A stretch of 64,000 bases of DNA from NCBI RefSeq assembly GCF_037893015.1, contig NC_133660.1, positions 281,667,067 through 281,731,066 of the forward strand, in the 5' to 3' direction. The number at the start of each line of letters is the position of its first letter. Positions within the stretch are counted from its first letter, which is position 1. Made by a program: the position numbers and the translations under genes. The stretch is from Macrotis lagotis (Eukaryota; Chordata; Mammalia; Peramelemorphia; Peramelidae). Positions 30,191 to 41,241 of the stretch are shown in pieces. Under the pieces are notes generated by a model, which was not told the DNA's origin, ran no database searches, and saw only the letters and a list, made by a program, of their open reading frames with translations.

Positions 30191-31881
30191 GGAAGGCAAT
30201 GAGAAACCAAGGAGATATTTCAGAGAATCTGTAAGAAGCAACTGGTAGTCGCTGGGTCTTGGGGGGGGGGGGGGAGTGCACAGCTGGCAGGCTTCCCAAT
30301 CTCTATGAAGTCCTGAGACCCGAACCAGGGGCCTGTATTTTATCTAGCTTTCTCCTCTCATTCTGGGCCTCTTTCCTCACCCATCTGTCTCAAGCTCTGC
30401 CCTGGTGGTAGGGGGAGAAGGCAGAGTCCTATGATCTCTCCCTGACCTATGAGGCAAGGGTCAGAGTGACTCAGGCCTGGTTGAGCTGTGATGCTGGGTG
30501 CTGGCCATCCCCCTAGGCCACCTTTCTTTCCAGCCTTTGTCCCGCCAGTTCTCCTGCTCCTTGCCTCAGCCTGGTCCCCCCAACTTCCTGGCAGGGGACA
30601 AAGACTTTTCCAGACTTGGAAGGGGGTAGCCAGAGGCCACTGGAGACAGGGGCATGGCCTCAGCTGTTAGAATCACTGGTTGAATTGGTTCCCTGGAGAC
30701 AACTCCAGGCCCCATACGACTTGTTCTCCGGCCCCTCGGGCAGAGGAAGCAGGTCACTGGAAGGGAAAGAGTTAAAAAGGACTCTATCAGCTGGACAACG
30801 CCTGACACCTGGCGGCCAAGGTGGGGAATGGTCAGGAGGGCTCGGAACTCTCCTTGGTGGGTGAGGTGGGGAGGGGGAGGGGTTGCAGGGGCCTGACTTC
30901 CCAGGCTTGGCCTCCGTCCCTAGGGTTCAGCATTGCCAGGCCAGATCCTTTAGGACTAGGAGGGGGCCCAGAGTGGGAATGGGTGTCAGGAAGTCTCACT
31001 TTCCCAGATCTCTGGGGCTAGTTTCTAAGAGCTCAGAGTGGGTCCTGAGGCCTGCAGGGCTGGGGGGCGGGGGGTTAGGCAAGGGGGAAGAAGACCCACA
31101 GTGCTTAGGACCCCTGGCAGGAAAGCCATTCCCTTCACACTCCCTCCCCACCCTCCCCAAGGCCAAAGTGGGGCCTGAAGGAGAGGTGGGGGGCCACTGG
31201 GGTGCATGCGCAGTGGCAAGGGGCCCATTGCGCTAAGCCCCCTCTACGCGCCCCTTCCCTAAAAGCAGGAGGGGCTGAGATTTCGGAGGGATGTGAGGCT
31301 CCCGATTGTCTCCTCTTTGCTCCCCCCATGACCTCCCGGCGTCAGAGCCGACTCAAGGTCCTTAGGACTCCCAGAGAGGACACGAAGTGGAAGGCCCCAC
31401 ATTATCCCGTCCTGAAGACTGGTTCCCCGGGGCAGAGACCCTGAGGTGAGGCAAGGGGGAGCCAGATGGACTGTGCCGCAAACCACCAAGCGGTGTGCAG
31501 CATTGTGGGAGGCTCAGAGGAGACCAAGCTTGGGGACCCAGCACTAGAGCTGTGATCACTGTTGGTCTTATCACCAGGGGAAGGTTTCTCCTCCTCCTCC
31601 CAAGTCTTCCTGCCGGGCACTCCTGTGGTGCCCAGGGAAAGGCCCCAGCCCTGTAGAGCCTTCCCAGCAGCACCAGCTCCCTGGCCTGAGCCCCCAGCAG
31701 GTTGTGTTGTACCTGAGAGTGCCTTCCCTTCATTTCATCCGCAAAGTGGCAAGGGTGGCACCATCTCTGACAAAAAGGAAGGATTTGCACCTGTACTGAA
31801 GGCTTGCTCTGCCGTCTAGTCGGCGAGCTCCACCTCTGTGGCAGAGGGGGGCAATCACAGACCTGGCGGGCAGAGGTGACG

Positions 31882-31893
31882 CACGTGACGTCC
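31882..31893 (+). promoter_or_regulatory. Overlapping E-box and CRE (CACGTGACGTCC)
   Basis: CACGTG overlaps TGACGTC(C), 1.4 kb upstream of the POLD4 start. Such composites bind USF/MYC and ATF/CREB families. Motif evidence only. Confidence 0.35.
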
Positions 31894-33252
31894 TTGCAGA
31901 AGCCAAGAAGCGCCAGTGACCACGGGACATCATCCTTCCTGCCAGGCCGGGGGAGGCACCTTTAGGAGATCTCTTAGTCCTCAGGCCCAAGGTGAGGCCG
32001 CTCAGGTGTCTGGGGCAGAAAAGGTGGCTGTAGAGCTTCTTTGGACCTGGAAAGAAGATCCCCCAAGGGCTAGGGAACTGCAGCCGAGCCCTCGGAAGTG
32101 GGTGCCAGTGAGGGAGCAGCGGCCGCAGCGGCTCCAGGGACCCTGGCCCAGTGAGCCTGAGCTGCAAGTTCAAGGCTGGGTCTTCTGAGTGGGCCTGGGT
32201 GCCAAAGCCCTGGGAGAGAAAGGAGGGGATGGGCCCAGGCGGGAGCCAGAGCTGCTGTGGCGGCCCAGCGGCACACCCCATTTCACGCTCCCTGGGCGGC
32301 GGCAGGGGCCCCACGGCTATCAGCTTTCAGGGGTGGGCGGGCCCGGACTGGGGAGAGGGCTGACCCACCCATGCTTCCCCATTTCCTCAGGGCACCGTGG
32401 GCTGCAGCAGCCCGGACGCCGGGAAGCCATGGGCACGTGGCCAGTGTGAAAGGGAGCTCCAGCCTTGGGGAGGGTCATGCCAGCCCCTCCCCTGGGTCCA
32501 CCTGCCTTGCCCTCCTCGCTAGACTCAAGCCCCCTCCTTGGGTGCTGGGCCCCAGCCAACCCAGAGAAAAGCAGGGATCAGGGCAGGGCTGCCCCCCATA
32601 AGCCCCTTCCTCCTCCCGAGCCCTCCTTTCACCTTAGTGGCCAGTCCCGGGCACCAGCGAGGACGGAGGCCCGGAGGCCCGGGACCCCGCGCCCCCGCGC
32701 CCCTCCCCCTTCTTGCCAGGCTCTGCCCTGAGAGAGAGAGGGAGAGCCGGGGGCGACGCGAGGGAGCTGTCCAGAGCCGGGGCGGGGGCTCCTGGGAGGC
32801 GGTGGGGCTGGGGCCAGGCCGCCCCGACCCCTCCCGGTGCCGTGCCCGAGCCGCCGGGGCCGGACCGGGCAGCGGGCGAGGCGGGCCCGGGCCAAGGCTC
32901 CTGCAGCCGCAGCCCTCTCCCTCGGACCCCGGCCGGACGTCCGGGCCTGGCGCAGCCAGCGGGGCGGGGGGCGCCCCCGTGGGACGGGGGGCCGGGGGCG
33001 TGGCCGGCGGGGGAGGCGCGGCCGGGCCCTTCGGACACGGAGATCAGGGGCCCCGGGCCCCCGCGGCCCCGCCCCGCCCCGCCCCCCGGCGGCGGCCCGC
33101 CATTGGCCCGGCCCGGCTGGCACGGCGGGGGGCGGGGGCGGGGGGCGGGCCTTGCCTGGAAGCGGCTGGACTCCCTCCCTCCCGCCCGCCCGCCGCCCGT
33201 CTGGGTCAGCGCGGCCGCCCGGGCCGGCAGCTGGGGCCCCTGGGCGCCTGCC

Positions 33253-33367
33253 ATGGGCCGGAAGGGCCGGCTCGTCAGCGACGCCTTCCCCAAAGTCAAG
33301 CGCAGGAAGGGCGGGCCGGGGCCTGGCAAGGCCGAGGCGGGGCCCGGGCCAGGGCCAGGGCCGCGAG
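33253..33367 (+). CDS. POLD4: POLD4 coding exon 1
   Basis: Encodes residues 1-38 plus one base. Donor CGAG|gtgggg. The choice of this donor with the acceptor at 33450-33451 is inferred because it restores the human protein length and removes a Gly-rich stretch with no human counterpart. Confidence 0.8.
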
Positions 33368-34113
33368 GTGGGGGGGCGCCCGGGGAGGGGCCCGGGGGGC
33401 AAGGCCAGCCTCTCTGGACAGGGGCGCAGCCGGCGGAGGAGCCCGTCGCAGGCCGAGGGACCCAAGGCCATTTGGAGCTACTGAGGCAGTTTGACCTGGA
33501 CAGGCACTTCGGACCCTGCACAGGTAGGAGCTGGCCCTCCCGCGATCCGGAAGCCCTCACCTGGGGGCGGGGGTCCTCTCGCGGCCAGTGGCGCCTCCTC
33601 TCTCATCCCGGCCCTGGCCCACGGCCCAGATCCCTCTTGCATCCTGTCTCCCTGGCAGGGATCACTCGGCTGGAACGATGGGAACGCGCGGAGCAGCTGG
33701 GCCTAGGTCCTCCCCAGGAGGTGCTCAGGGTGCTGTGGGCCCACCCCGGAGACCCCCAATACCAGTGCAGGTGAGAGCTGACTTTGGGAGGCTGGGCACC
33801 AGGCTGCAGGGAAAGAACAGTGATCCGGCCCCTGCCCATCCACAGGACCCCCACCCCCGGGAGAGTCTGAAAGAAGCTTCCCAGCAACTCCTGGCCGCTT
33901 GGGGGCTCGTGGCCCTGATGACCCCCTTATCCGAAGGGGGGGAAGGAGAGGTTTCCCATCTCGCTCCATTTCCCTGTCAGGCTGACAGTGGAAAGCCAGA
34001 GTCATAGGGACTGGTTTGGGGGGGGGGCAGGGGGAGGCAGGCCCATTTCTGACTCTTGCCTGGGCCCATCTCCACTTCCTCTCTGCAGCCTCTGGCACCA
34101 GTACCCCATCTAA
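33253..34113 (+). CDS. POLD4: DNA polymerase delta subunit 4, p12 (4 coding exons)
   Basis: Smallest subunit of nuclear DNA polymerase delta; in mammals it stabilises the complex and contacts PCNA, and is degraded after DNA damage. Joining 33253-33367, 33452-33523, 33659-33770 and 34089-34113 gives 107 residues, the length I recall for human p12. The core is well conserved ('LELLRQFDL', 'GPCTGITRLERW', 'HPGDPQYQC', C-terminal LWHQYPI). The N-terminus keeps the atypical PCNA-binding motif in altered form (K4-G-R-L7-V-S-D-A-F12, human KRLITDSY) and the basic KRRK patch, followed by a Gly/Pro-rich linker with alternating GP. The ATG has a good context (tgccATGG). Exon 1 uses a very short, in-frame 84-nt intron; if it is retained the product would be 135 residues. 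Convergent with SSH3, same strand as CLCF1. Confidence 0.95.
33452..33523 (+). CDS. POLD4: POLD4 coding exon 2
   Basis: Acceptor 'cccgtcgcag|GC', donor 'TGCACAG|gtagga'. Encodes the conserved 'LELLRQFDLDRHFGPCT'. Confidence 0.85.
33659..33770 (+). CDS. POLD4: POLD4 coding exon 3
   Basis: Acceptor 'tctccctggcag|GG', donor 'TGCAG|gtgaga'. Encodes the 'ITRLERWERAEQLGL' helical core to QC. Confidence 0.95.
34089..34113 (+). CDS. POLD4: POLD4 coding exon 4 (25 nt)
   Basis: Acceptor 'tcctctctgcag|C'. Completes Ser-100 and encodes LWHQYPI and TAA, matching the human SLWHLYPL end. Confidence 0.95.
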
Positions 34114-34271
34114 AGGAGTCAGCCATGAAGTGATGCCCAGTATCCCTGCTGCTTTCCCAGGTGCCTTCAGAATGGACAGGGGACCCACTGCTTTTTCTTC
34201 AAACAGCCCTGGACTGGAGGGATAGTGAGGGTGGGGGTGGGGTGGGTGGCAAGGATCTCTCCAAAGAGAGG

Positions 34272-34277
34272 AATAAA
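34272..34277 (+). terminator. POLD4: POLD4 poly(A) signal AATAAA
   Basis: Canonical hexamer 159 nt past the stop. A second AATAAA near 34386 could extend the 3' UTR. Confidence 0.75.
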
Positions 34278-35974
34278 GCAGAGCCTGGGGGCTCCAGGTT
34301 GGGGGCAACTCTGCCAGCCGGCTGAGTCTGACTCATCCGTTGAGTCTTTTTCAAACCGTCTGATCAGGTAGTCTTCCTGTCCCCCGAATAAAACGAGTTC
34401 CTGTACCTCTCGATATCTGGCACATCCATCCTGATTTGGGTCCCTGAAAAAGGTCGGTGCAGACTACAGGAGCTCTGTAGGGCAAAGGGGGGCCCCCACT
34501 AGGTACCTGGTCTGAGCCTGCCAGGTGGGTGGGACTTCTATAAGCTAATAAAAGAGAACAAGTTGGGCAGCCCAACTGCCAGCCTGTTCTGGCTCTTTCC
34601 TGGACAAGGGGGAGCCCTAGCACCTAAGCACAACCTGCATCTTGCCCTGAAGAACCTGGAGGCTTTGAAAGGCAGCTAGCTGCCTGTAGGTGCCTGGCAA
34701 GGTGAGCCCACCACCCCCTTCAGAAAGGGGTGGGATGGAGAGGTGGGCTGGTGGTTATCGTTCACAATAGGACTGTTATCTTAGATGTGATGGCCTGACT
34801 TGTGCGTTATGTTTATTATAGTGGGGAAACACAACTTGGAAAACCACCAGCCTTTAGCCCACAAACCAGACTGCCTTTGAGTGCCCTCTGGTGGCTCCTG
34901 GCTCGCCATTGAACCATTGGAGACCTGCCTGTGTTCTGCAGCCTCCTTCTGATGGCTTTATTCTCCCAAATTACCTAGACGTGATCTGTGGGGGCCCCAG
35001 AACTCTAAAAGGTCAGGCCTGGCACCTAGTCATCTTCCTGGCAGTGGGATCCCCAGAGCTCCAGAGAGTCTGCAGTAAGGTCAGCCCTAATATTGGTGAG
35101 TCCCTGGGAGCAGAGGTCCATAGGCTCCCCAGGGAAAGGTGAACTAGTCCAGGGGCAAATGCAGCAGTTCAAAGTTTCCTTGCTCTCAGAAGTGAGATCT
35201 AGGGCGAGCCTGGGCAAGATGAAAGGACACCAGTCCCCAAATAAAAAAAAGGTGAAGACTCTCCTTTCCTAGAGTCCCAGGCTTGCCATCTAGTATATCC
35301 TCTCCCTGGACAAAAACCTCAGCTCCAATACCCCTCCAGTGGTCTGGCCTAATCCAATCTCTGGGGGGAAGGAAGACTCTCAGGGACAAAGGCTCATTGT
35401 TGGGAAACTCTTGAGATTTCCTGCCTTTGGAGGGAGCAGAGGTTGGGGCAGGGTGTGCAGGGCACCAGGATGGTCCATGAGTAAACTGGAAAGGCCTGGG
35501 CAGAGAAAGGAGAGGAGTCAGAAGTAGGAAGTACAAGGGGAGAGTAAGATAATTCATCATTTCTTTTATTTATATATGTCTTAAATTTTTTCAAAGAATT
35601 TTGAAACTCACTTTTGCATGTGATGTCACAAAAATCCTGTAAGGGCTGATACTATGCATTCATCTCATAGATGAACAAACTGAAGCTGAGAGGCTGCATA
35701 CCTTGTTCTTTAATTCACCCGCTGTTCTTTAAGTGTCCATGACGTATGTGAGAGGCAGCCAACCTTGGATTCAGGAAGCCTCAGCTCGCAGCTGGCCTGC
35801 CTGACACATACTCAATTTTGTCCGATGGTGGGGGCACCTGTTACAGCAGACAAGGCCCCATTCTGCCCTCAAGATGGCACAGCTGACCCAGGGTTCTTCC
35901 AGTCTCTGTTCCAGGAGGGAGAGCTCACTGCACTGCAGGCAGCTCGTTTCATACTGGGATAGTCCTATATAGCA
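34278..35974. other. POLD4 downstream flank, no gene
   Basis: No exon is recognised. Holds a CTCF consensus match (34881) and a reverse MIR remnant (35590-35705, 'tagatgaacaaactgaagct'). Confidence 0.5.
34881..34894 (-). promoter_or_regulatory. Perfect CTCF core motif
   Basis: The reverse complement CCACCAGAGGGCAC matches CCASYAGRKGGCRS at all 14 positions, in unique sequence 600 bp past the POLD4 poly(A) signal. A plausible insulator between the gene-dense side and the repeat-rich gap. Confidence 0.55.
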
Positions 35975-36505
35975 GGGAGGTTTTCCTTACACTGAGCTAT
36001 CACTGCAAATATGGCTAAAAAAATGACCTGGAATGAAACACATCCAATAAGGAAGATGACTTGGGGTCACTTGGCATGGCTGGGCATTCACTGTGGATAA
36101 GGTTTTACATAACAGCTGTGTTGGGGACCTAGGAAGGAAGATGCCATCTGCCTCCAGAGAAAGAGCTGACAGAGGTAGGGATGGTCTGCTTTTATATATC
36201 CACATCCACATATACTTCCATGCATACACAAAAGTAGACATCTTTGTGGCTAATCATAGTGGGGGGAATATGAAAAGTGCGCAGCAGAGAATAAAAGAAA
36301 CTGGAGAAGAAAGCAGAGAAAGCAATGTAACTTTGAAAGGTACTAAATATAGTTTTTTTTAAACAAGGAAATAGTGTGAAATGTAAATTCCTAATTTTAT
36401 AGGGAGTTTTTTTTTAAGTTTGTGCTGTGTACATGGAAATATTCTCTTCTTTGTCTTCATGGATTTAAATTCAAAATAAAATTTAAAAATTAAAAAAAAG
36501 GAAAA
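35975..36505 (+). mobile_element. LINE-1-type 3'-UTR fragment
   Basis: 'tgccatctgcctccagagaa' then an AT-rich 3' UTR ('gtacatggaaatattctctt') ending 'aaattcaaaataaaatttaa' and an A-tail. Non-coding and 5'-truncated; subfamily uncertain. Confidence 0.5.
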
Positions 36506-36739
36506 AAGAAATCTTCCTTTGGAGCTGTCAATTGGCCTTGGTTTATATTCAAAAATTTAAATTTGTGACTGAATCTGACCAGAAGAGTTAATGTCACAGA
36601 AATGGCCATGATTCTGGGAAAAATACTGTATTTGGGATCTGGGAGTGGAATTTGACTTCTTTTCGTGGATATTTTCTTGGGCAGATGGTCACAAATCTTT
36701 CTTAGTGTCATTTATATTGATTAAAAATCCATTTGCATT

Positions 36740-36892
36740 GGGGTGGCTAGGTGGCACAGTGGATAAAGCACCGGCCTTGGAGTCAGGAGTACCTGGGTTC
36801 AAATCTGGTCTCAGACACTTCATAATGACCTAGTTGTGTGGCCTTGGGCAAGCCACTTAACCCCATTTGCCTTGCAAAAACCTAAAAAAAAA
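36740..36892 (+). mobile_element. tRNA-headed CORE-type SINE, well preserved
   Basis: Full forward copy: 'ggggtggctaggtggcacag' through 'tttgccttgcaaaaacctaa'. It serves as the reference for the other copies. Confidence 0.95.
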
Positions 36893-38195
36893 TTGTGAAT
36901 GCCAAGGCTTTTGTGAGTGGGAACTTTCTTTTCCCACTCTTTAGTCCCTGCAAGGGTGGCTGGGGCTTTTCTCCACAAGGGCCGCTTTCTGGCCCACTGG
37001 CTGTGGGCACCATGTTGGAATTGGATTAGTGGTCATGGTCAGGAAACCTTGAAGAAATAACTTCACTTTCTGGACCAATGAAGGCATGGAACTAGATGAT
37101 CTCTGTAGTTTTTAGTGAGGCATGCCACTATGGCTGGGCCTGGATTCCAATCCCATCTCAGATGCTTTCTAGCCTGTGACCTTGAACAAAACACTTAGCT
37201 TCTGATGGCCAGCTATAAGAGGGGGGCAATGAAGGCACCTCCCTGCCAGGATTATTGTGAGGATTCAGTGAGATGATATGTGTCCAACTCTTAGCACACC
37301 AAGCCTGTTACACAGTAAGTCCTAGGGAAATGTTGTTTTTCCTTTCTTCCCAGTTCCAAATCCTGCCAGTCTGCCATTCCTAACTCACTACAGATTATGA
37401 GTTGATTTGCTGTTTTGGCTTCCAGATCATATTCTTGACCTGTGCAGACTTTGTTGCCCACAAAGCACTCCTGAGTCCTTCCAGACAGTGACATGGTCCA
37501 GACAAGTCCTTCTCATTTAACTTGGGATGCTCGTTTTTTAAACCCAAGTGTAAAACCTATGCCCATTCTGACCAATGTGACAAAAGAAGAACTGACAACA
37601 CGTATCAGAGATGATCCTGGGCTTCAAACTTGAGTGGATGGAAGAAAGATGGCACCAACAATCAAACATGAGACAGTCGGGATGGTTCTGGAAGGACAGA
37701 TGATGAGTTCAGTTTGGGGGGCTGTTTGAAGTGACAACAGAATATCAAGGCAAATTTGTGATCTAGTCAGTCAAACATGCACTAAGAATTTGGGACATGC
37801 TGGCTTGTGGAGCATATCAAGCAGGAGCAGAATGACCACTTATCTAGGATTCTTTCATATAGGGGTTGGACTAAATGACTACTGACCCTTCCAACCCTCA
37901 AATTCTAAGATACTTCAGGTTTATGACTTTCCAGGTCTTCCGTCACTATCTCAAACACTCTTTTCCTAGGATCCAGCACTACACATGACCTCGGCCAACA
38001 TGTTTGTTGCTTTGCTTTGTTTACCTCAGTTTTCGAGGATTACTATAAGTATTATTCATTATTAATGAATATTACTTATTAATAATAACACAGTATTGAG
38101 CCATACATGAAAACACCACCCTGAATTTCCACTATGGATGCTTGGATTTCTTTGTTACAAGAGAGGGTCCATAGATAGAGGCAGTTAAAACTTTT
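36893..38195. other. Gene-free stretch with MIR remnants
   Basis: MIR-like forward remnants at 37115-37300 ('agcctgtgaccttgaacaaa', 'ggattattgtgaggattcag') and 37850-37915 ('ggttggactaaatgactact'). The rest is unassigned. Confidence 0.45.
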
Positions 38196-39031
38196 AAAAA
38201 AACAATCACCTCTGAAGAACAATGATCAATGTTGGAAGAGATGTGGGAAATCTGGGACACTGATGCATTGTTGGTGGAGCTATGAACTCATCCACCCTTT
38301 CTGGAGAGCAATTTGGAACTACGCCCAAAGGGCAACAAAGATGTGCATCACCTTTGACCCAGCAATACCACTACTGGGTCTATACCCTGAAGAGATCATG
38401 AAAAAGGGTAAAAACATCACTTGTACAAAAATATTCCTAGCAGCCCTGTTTGTGGTGGCAAAGAATTGGAAATTGAGTGAATGTCCTTCAATTGGGGAAT
38501 GGCTTAGCAGACTGTAGTATATGTATGTCATGGAACACTATTGTTCTATTAGAAACCAGGAGGGAGGGGAATTCAGGGAAGCCTGAAGGGATTTTCATGA
38601 ACTGATGCTGAGAGAGATGAGCAGAACCAGAAGAACAATGTCTACCCTAACAGCAACATGGGGGTGATGGTCAGCCTTGATGGACTCACTCATTCCATCA
38701 GTGCAACAATCAGCAACAATTTGGGGCTCTCTGCAGTGGAGGAGACTAACTGTATCTGGAGAAAGAACCGTGGAGTTTGAACAAAGACCAAGGACTATTC
38801 CCTTTAATTTAGAAAAAAAAAAAAACGTTATCTTCTAATGTAATTTTACTATCTCATACTTTATGTTTCTTCCTTAAGGATATGATTTCTCTCTTGTCAC
38901 ATTCAACTTAGATCAATGTGTACCATGGAAACAATGTAAAGACTGACAAGCTACCTTCTGGGGGGACGGAGAGAAGCAAGATTAGGGGAAAAACTGTAAA
39001 ACTCAAAATAAATAATTCTTTAAAAAAAAAA
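38196..39031 (+). mobile_element. LINE-1 3' end, 5'-truncated (about 0.84 kb)
   Basis: The frame at 38263-38517 carries the L1 ORF2 C-terminus: HCWWSYEL, 'FDPAIPLLGLYPEE', 'ALFVVAKNWKL', 'CPSIGEWL'; then the 3' UTR ending 'ctgtaaaactcaaaataaat' and an A-tail. Stops interrupt the frame downstream. Not a host gene. Confidence 0.92.
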
Positions 39032-39562
39032 TCCACCTTTGAGTCTCGTTTCCATCAAAGCCCAGCTCTAAAGCCACTTTTCTGGGTCCCCTGGCAAGGG
39101 CCTACCCTCAAAAACATGCACCTTGTATTTATCTAATATGTTAATTCACGGACATGTTGCTTGCTCAAACAGAATGTTAGCTCTCTGAGGGCTCCCAGCA
39201 TGATGCCTAGCCCACAGCAGGCCTTCAGACCTGTTTTCAAATCTAGCCTCAGGCACTGAGTTCTGATCACTTCATCACATTTGTCTGTTTTCTCAGTAGT
39301 AAAATCTTAAAAAGTGCTGCTATAAATGTAACCCATTGTTCAAGTTTGAGGGAATGACATCCAAATGATTGGCTCCAAGGGTGTCTTCTCTTATTCTGGC
39401 TTTGACTAAAACTCTACTCCCATGGCTCCTGGTGACCTAGAGGGCAGTGTGTCAAGATCTCATGGCATATCTCTACCAAGCTGGTTGAGTTTTATGCATG
39501 CACTGTATGCTTTCCCAAGACTACAGAATTATCCCCCAGTTGGCTACAGAGGGAGGAATCTT

Positions 39563-39716
39563 TTTTCTAAGGTTTTTGCAAGGCAAACGGGGTTAAGTGG
39601 CTTGCCCAGGGCCACACAGCTAGGTCATTATCAAGTGTCTGAGACTGGATTTGAACTCAGGTACTCCTGACTCCAGGGCCGGTGCTCTATCCACTGCACC
39701 ACCTAGCCGCCCCTCC
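39563..39716 (-). mobile_element. Young SINE with 12-bp target duplication
   Basis: Complete reverse-strand copy; gggaggaatctt at 39551-39562 and 39717-39728 is identical on both sides. Confidence 0.95.
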
Positions 39717-39728
39717 GGGAGGAATCTT

Positions 39729-41062
39729 TCAATCATAGTACTGAATTAACTAATGGAGGCATAGAGGCCTGGGCCAATGAAGGGACTGCCCACATCGAGG
39801 AAATCTTAGATATTTGAAATCTTGAGGTATCGCATCTTGCCAGACTATTCTCCAAAGGATCCCACAGATTTATGCCTCTATCAACATTCTGGTGCCTGGG
39901 AAACACCTACTTTCTCCTTGACAAGCCCACAAGTGGCTTAAAGGCTTAAGGGAATAATCTACTGGGAAACTAAGGTAAACAAAGCAAAGCAACAAGCACT
40001 GGCTCCCCAGGAAGCAGGAAGCAGGAAGCAAGCCAGGCTTCTGGCAGCCTGGCTGCCAAGTGAAGATGTTCTCCTGGCTGGAGGTAACTTGGGCAGACCC
40101 CACTTCCAGGAATGGTGGAATTCCAGATTCCCTCCCAAAGGCTGCTTCTTGTTCTTGGGCCCCCATTCCGGTCCCTGCTCGGCCTTCTCTTCTGAACCCG
40201 GGCCCTGGGCTTTGAGGGTCCCGAATTCTTTTGTAAGGGTAGCAACAGTCTCTCATCAGGGCTCCAAATGCTTCTCTGACATTGTCCTTGCAGGTACCTC
40301 CTTCTTCCATATCTGAGTTTCTCTAGCTCCTGGGGTCAGGAACTTCTCACCACGACCCTACTTCCCTCAGTCGGGCTCTGTCTATCAGAAACATATTTAA
40401 GAAAAAGCTATTTAGGTTGGCGCAACTTCACAGGGTCATGAGGATCAAAAAAAAGAACACAGCTTTTTTTCTGAAGCAGTCAGGTAACACAGTGGAGGGA
40501 GCAATGAAGCTCTGAGTTCTAATTTGGCCTCACATACTGGAGATCCTGGACACTGCCTGCCTCAGTTTCTTCATCTGTAAAGTAAGGCTAATAGTACCTT
40601 CCTTCCAGCGTTGTTGGGAGGATCAAATGAGTTATTTGCAAAATGCCTCACCAACCTTAAAGCAAGTTACAAATCCTTGACTGGTGATGACCTTTGGTGG
40701 ATGTGGGCGGCTTCTTTACCCACAGTTCTAGCTCTGTATCAGACCAGAGACCTTCAGGGTAAAGGCCCAGTGGAAGAATCGACTTGGCCCAATAATCTCA
40801 TGTTCAAGCATTTTATATTTTCTGAGGTCTTAAGAGATGAGTGATTTAACCTGGGGCAGAACAGGGATGGGAAGTTGAAGCCTCTGAGTCAGGCCCAGGG
40901 TCCTCCTGTGCCCCCTCCCTCCATTTATTCTCTCATTCTCTCTCATGATCATATGTCTGTCCTGTCTTTACCAGGAACACTTCAATATGGCAGCAGGTAT
41001 GAGATCTCAAATAACTTCTCTAGGATTTGACAATCTCCAGGTTCTGTCGGTCCTTCCATCTT
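39729..41062. other. Gene-free stretch
   Basis: A MIR/CORE-SINE-like forward remnant at 40478-40665 ('gcctcagtttcttcatctgt', 'ttgttgggaggatcaaatga', 'caccaaccttaaagc'). The rest is unassigned unique sequence. Confidence 0.45.
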
Positions 41063-41077
41063 TCTGTCTCTCATTCT

Positions 41078-41241
41078 TTTTTTTTTAGGGTTTTTTTTTT
41101 TTTTTGCAAGGCAAATGGGGTTAAGTGGCTTGCCCAAGGCCACACAACTGGGTAATTATTAAGTGTCTGAGACTGGATTTGAACCCAGGTACTCCTGACT
41201 CCAGGGCCTGTGCTTTATCCACTACGCCACCTGGCTGCCCC
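41078..41241 (-). mobile_element. Young SINE with 15-bp target duplication
   Basis: Complete reverse-strand copy with a two-part T-rich tail; tctgtctctcattct is identical at 41063-41077 and 41242-41256. Confidence 0.95.

Larger units (their letters stand above)
28855..32639. other. Intergenic CLCF1-POLD4 stretch
   Basis: No exon is recognised. Contents: MIR-like remnants (29380-29490; 30050-30190), G11 (28950-28960) and G14 (30261-30274) runs, and from 30.5 kb increasingly GC-rich unique sequence with an overlapping E-box/CRE at 31882. Part of 31.2-32.6 kb may be distal POLD4 promoter. Confidence 0.5.
32640..33560 (+). promoter_or_regulatory. POLD4: CpG island and promoter of POLD4
   Basis: Very CpG-dense. 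Tandem GC boxes (gccccgccccgcccc, 33068-33082) and an inverted CCAAT box (cattgg, 33101-33106) lie about 150-185 bp upstream of the start codon: a TATA-less housekeeping promoter. Long open frames across the island on both strands are composition shadows, including a + frame open well upstream of the POLD4 ATG. Confidence 0.8.

Noticed and set aside
32538-33774. Open frame extending far upstream of the POLD4 ATG, and 280-308-codon frames on the - strand
   Set aside because: No human-like sequence before MGRK; composition shadow of the island. The POLD4 start is set by homology and context.
36740-36830. tRNA-like head of a SINE as a tRNA gene
   Set aside because: The same sequence occurs about 20 times fused to a CORE/A-tail body; it is a SINE promoter region, not a functional tRNA gene.
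38263-38517. Possible host gene with 'FDPAIPLLGLYPEE'
   Set aside because: Repeated at 45.3, 47.0 and 52.3 kb with A-tails and target duplications: LINE-1 ORF2 C-terminus.
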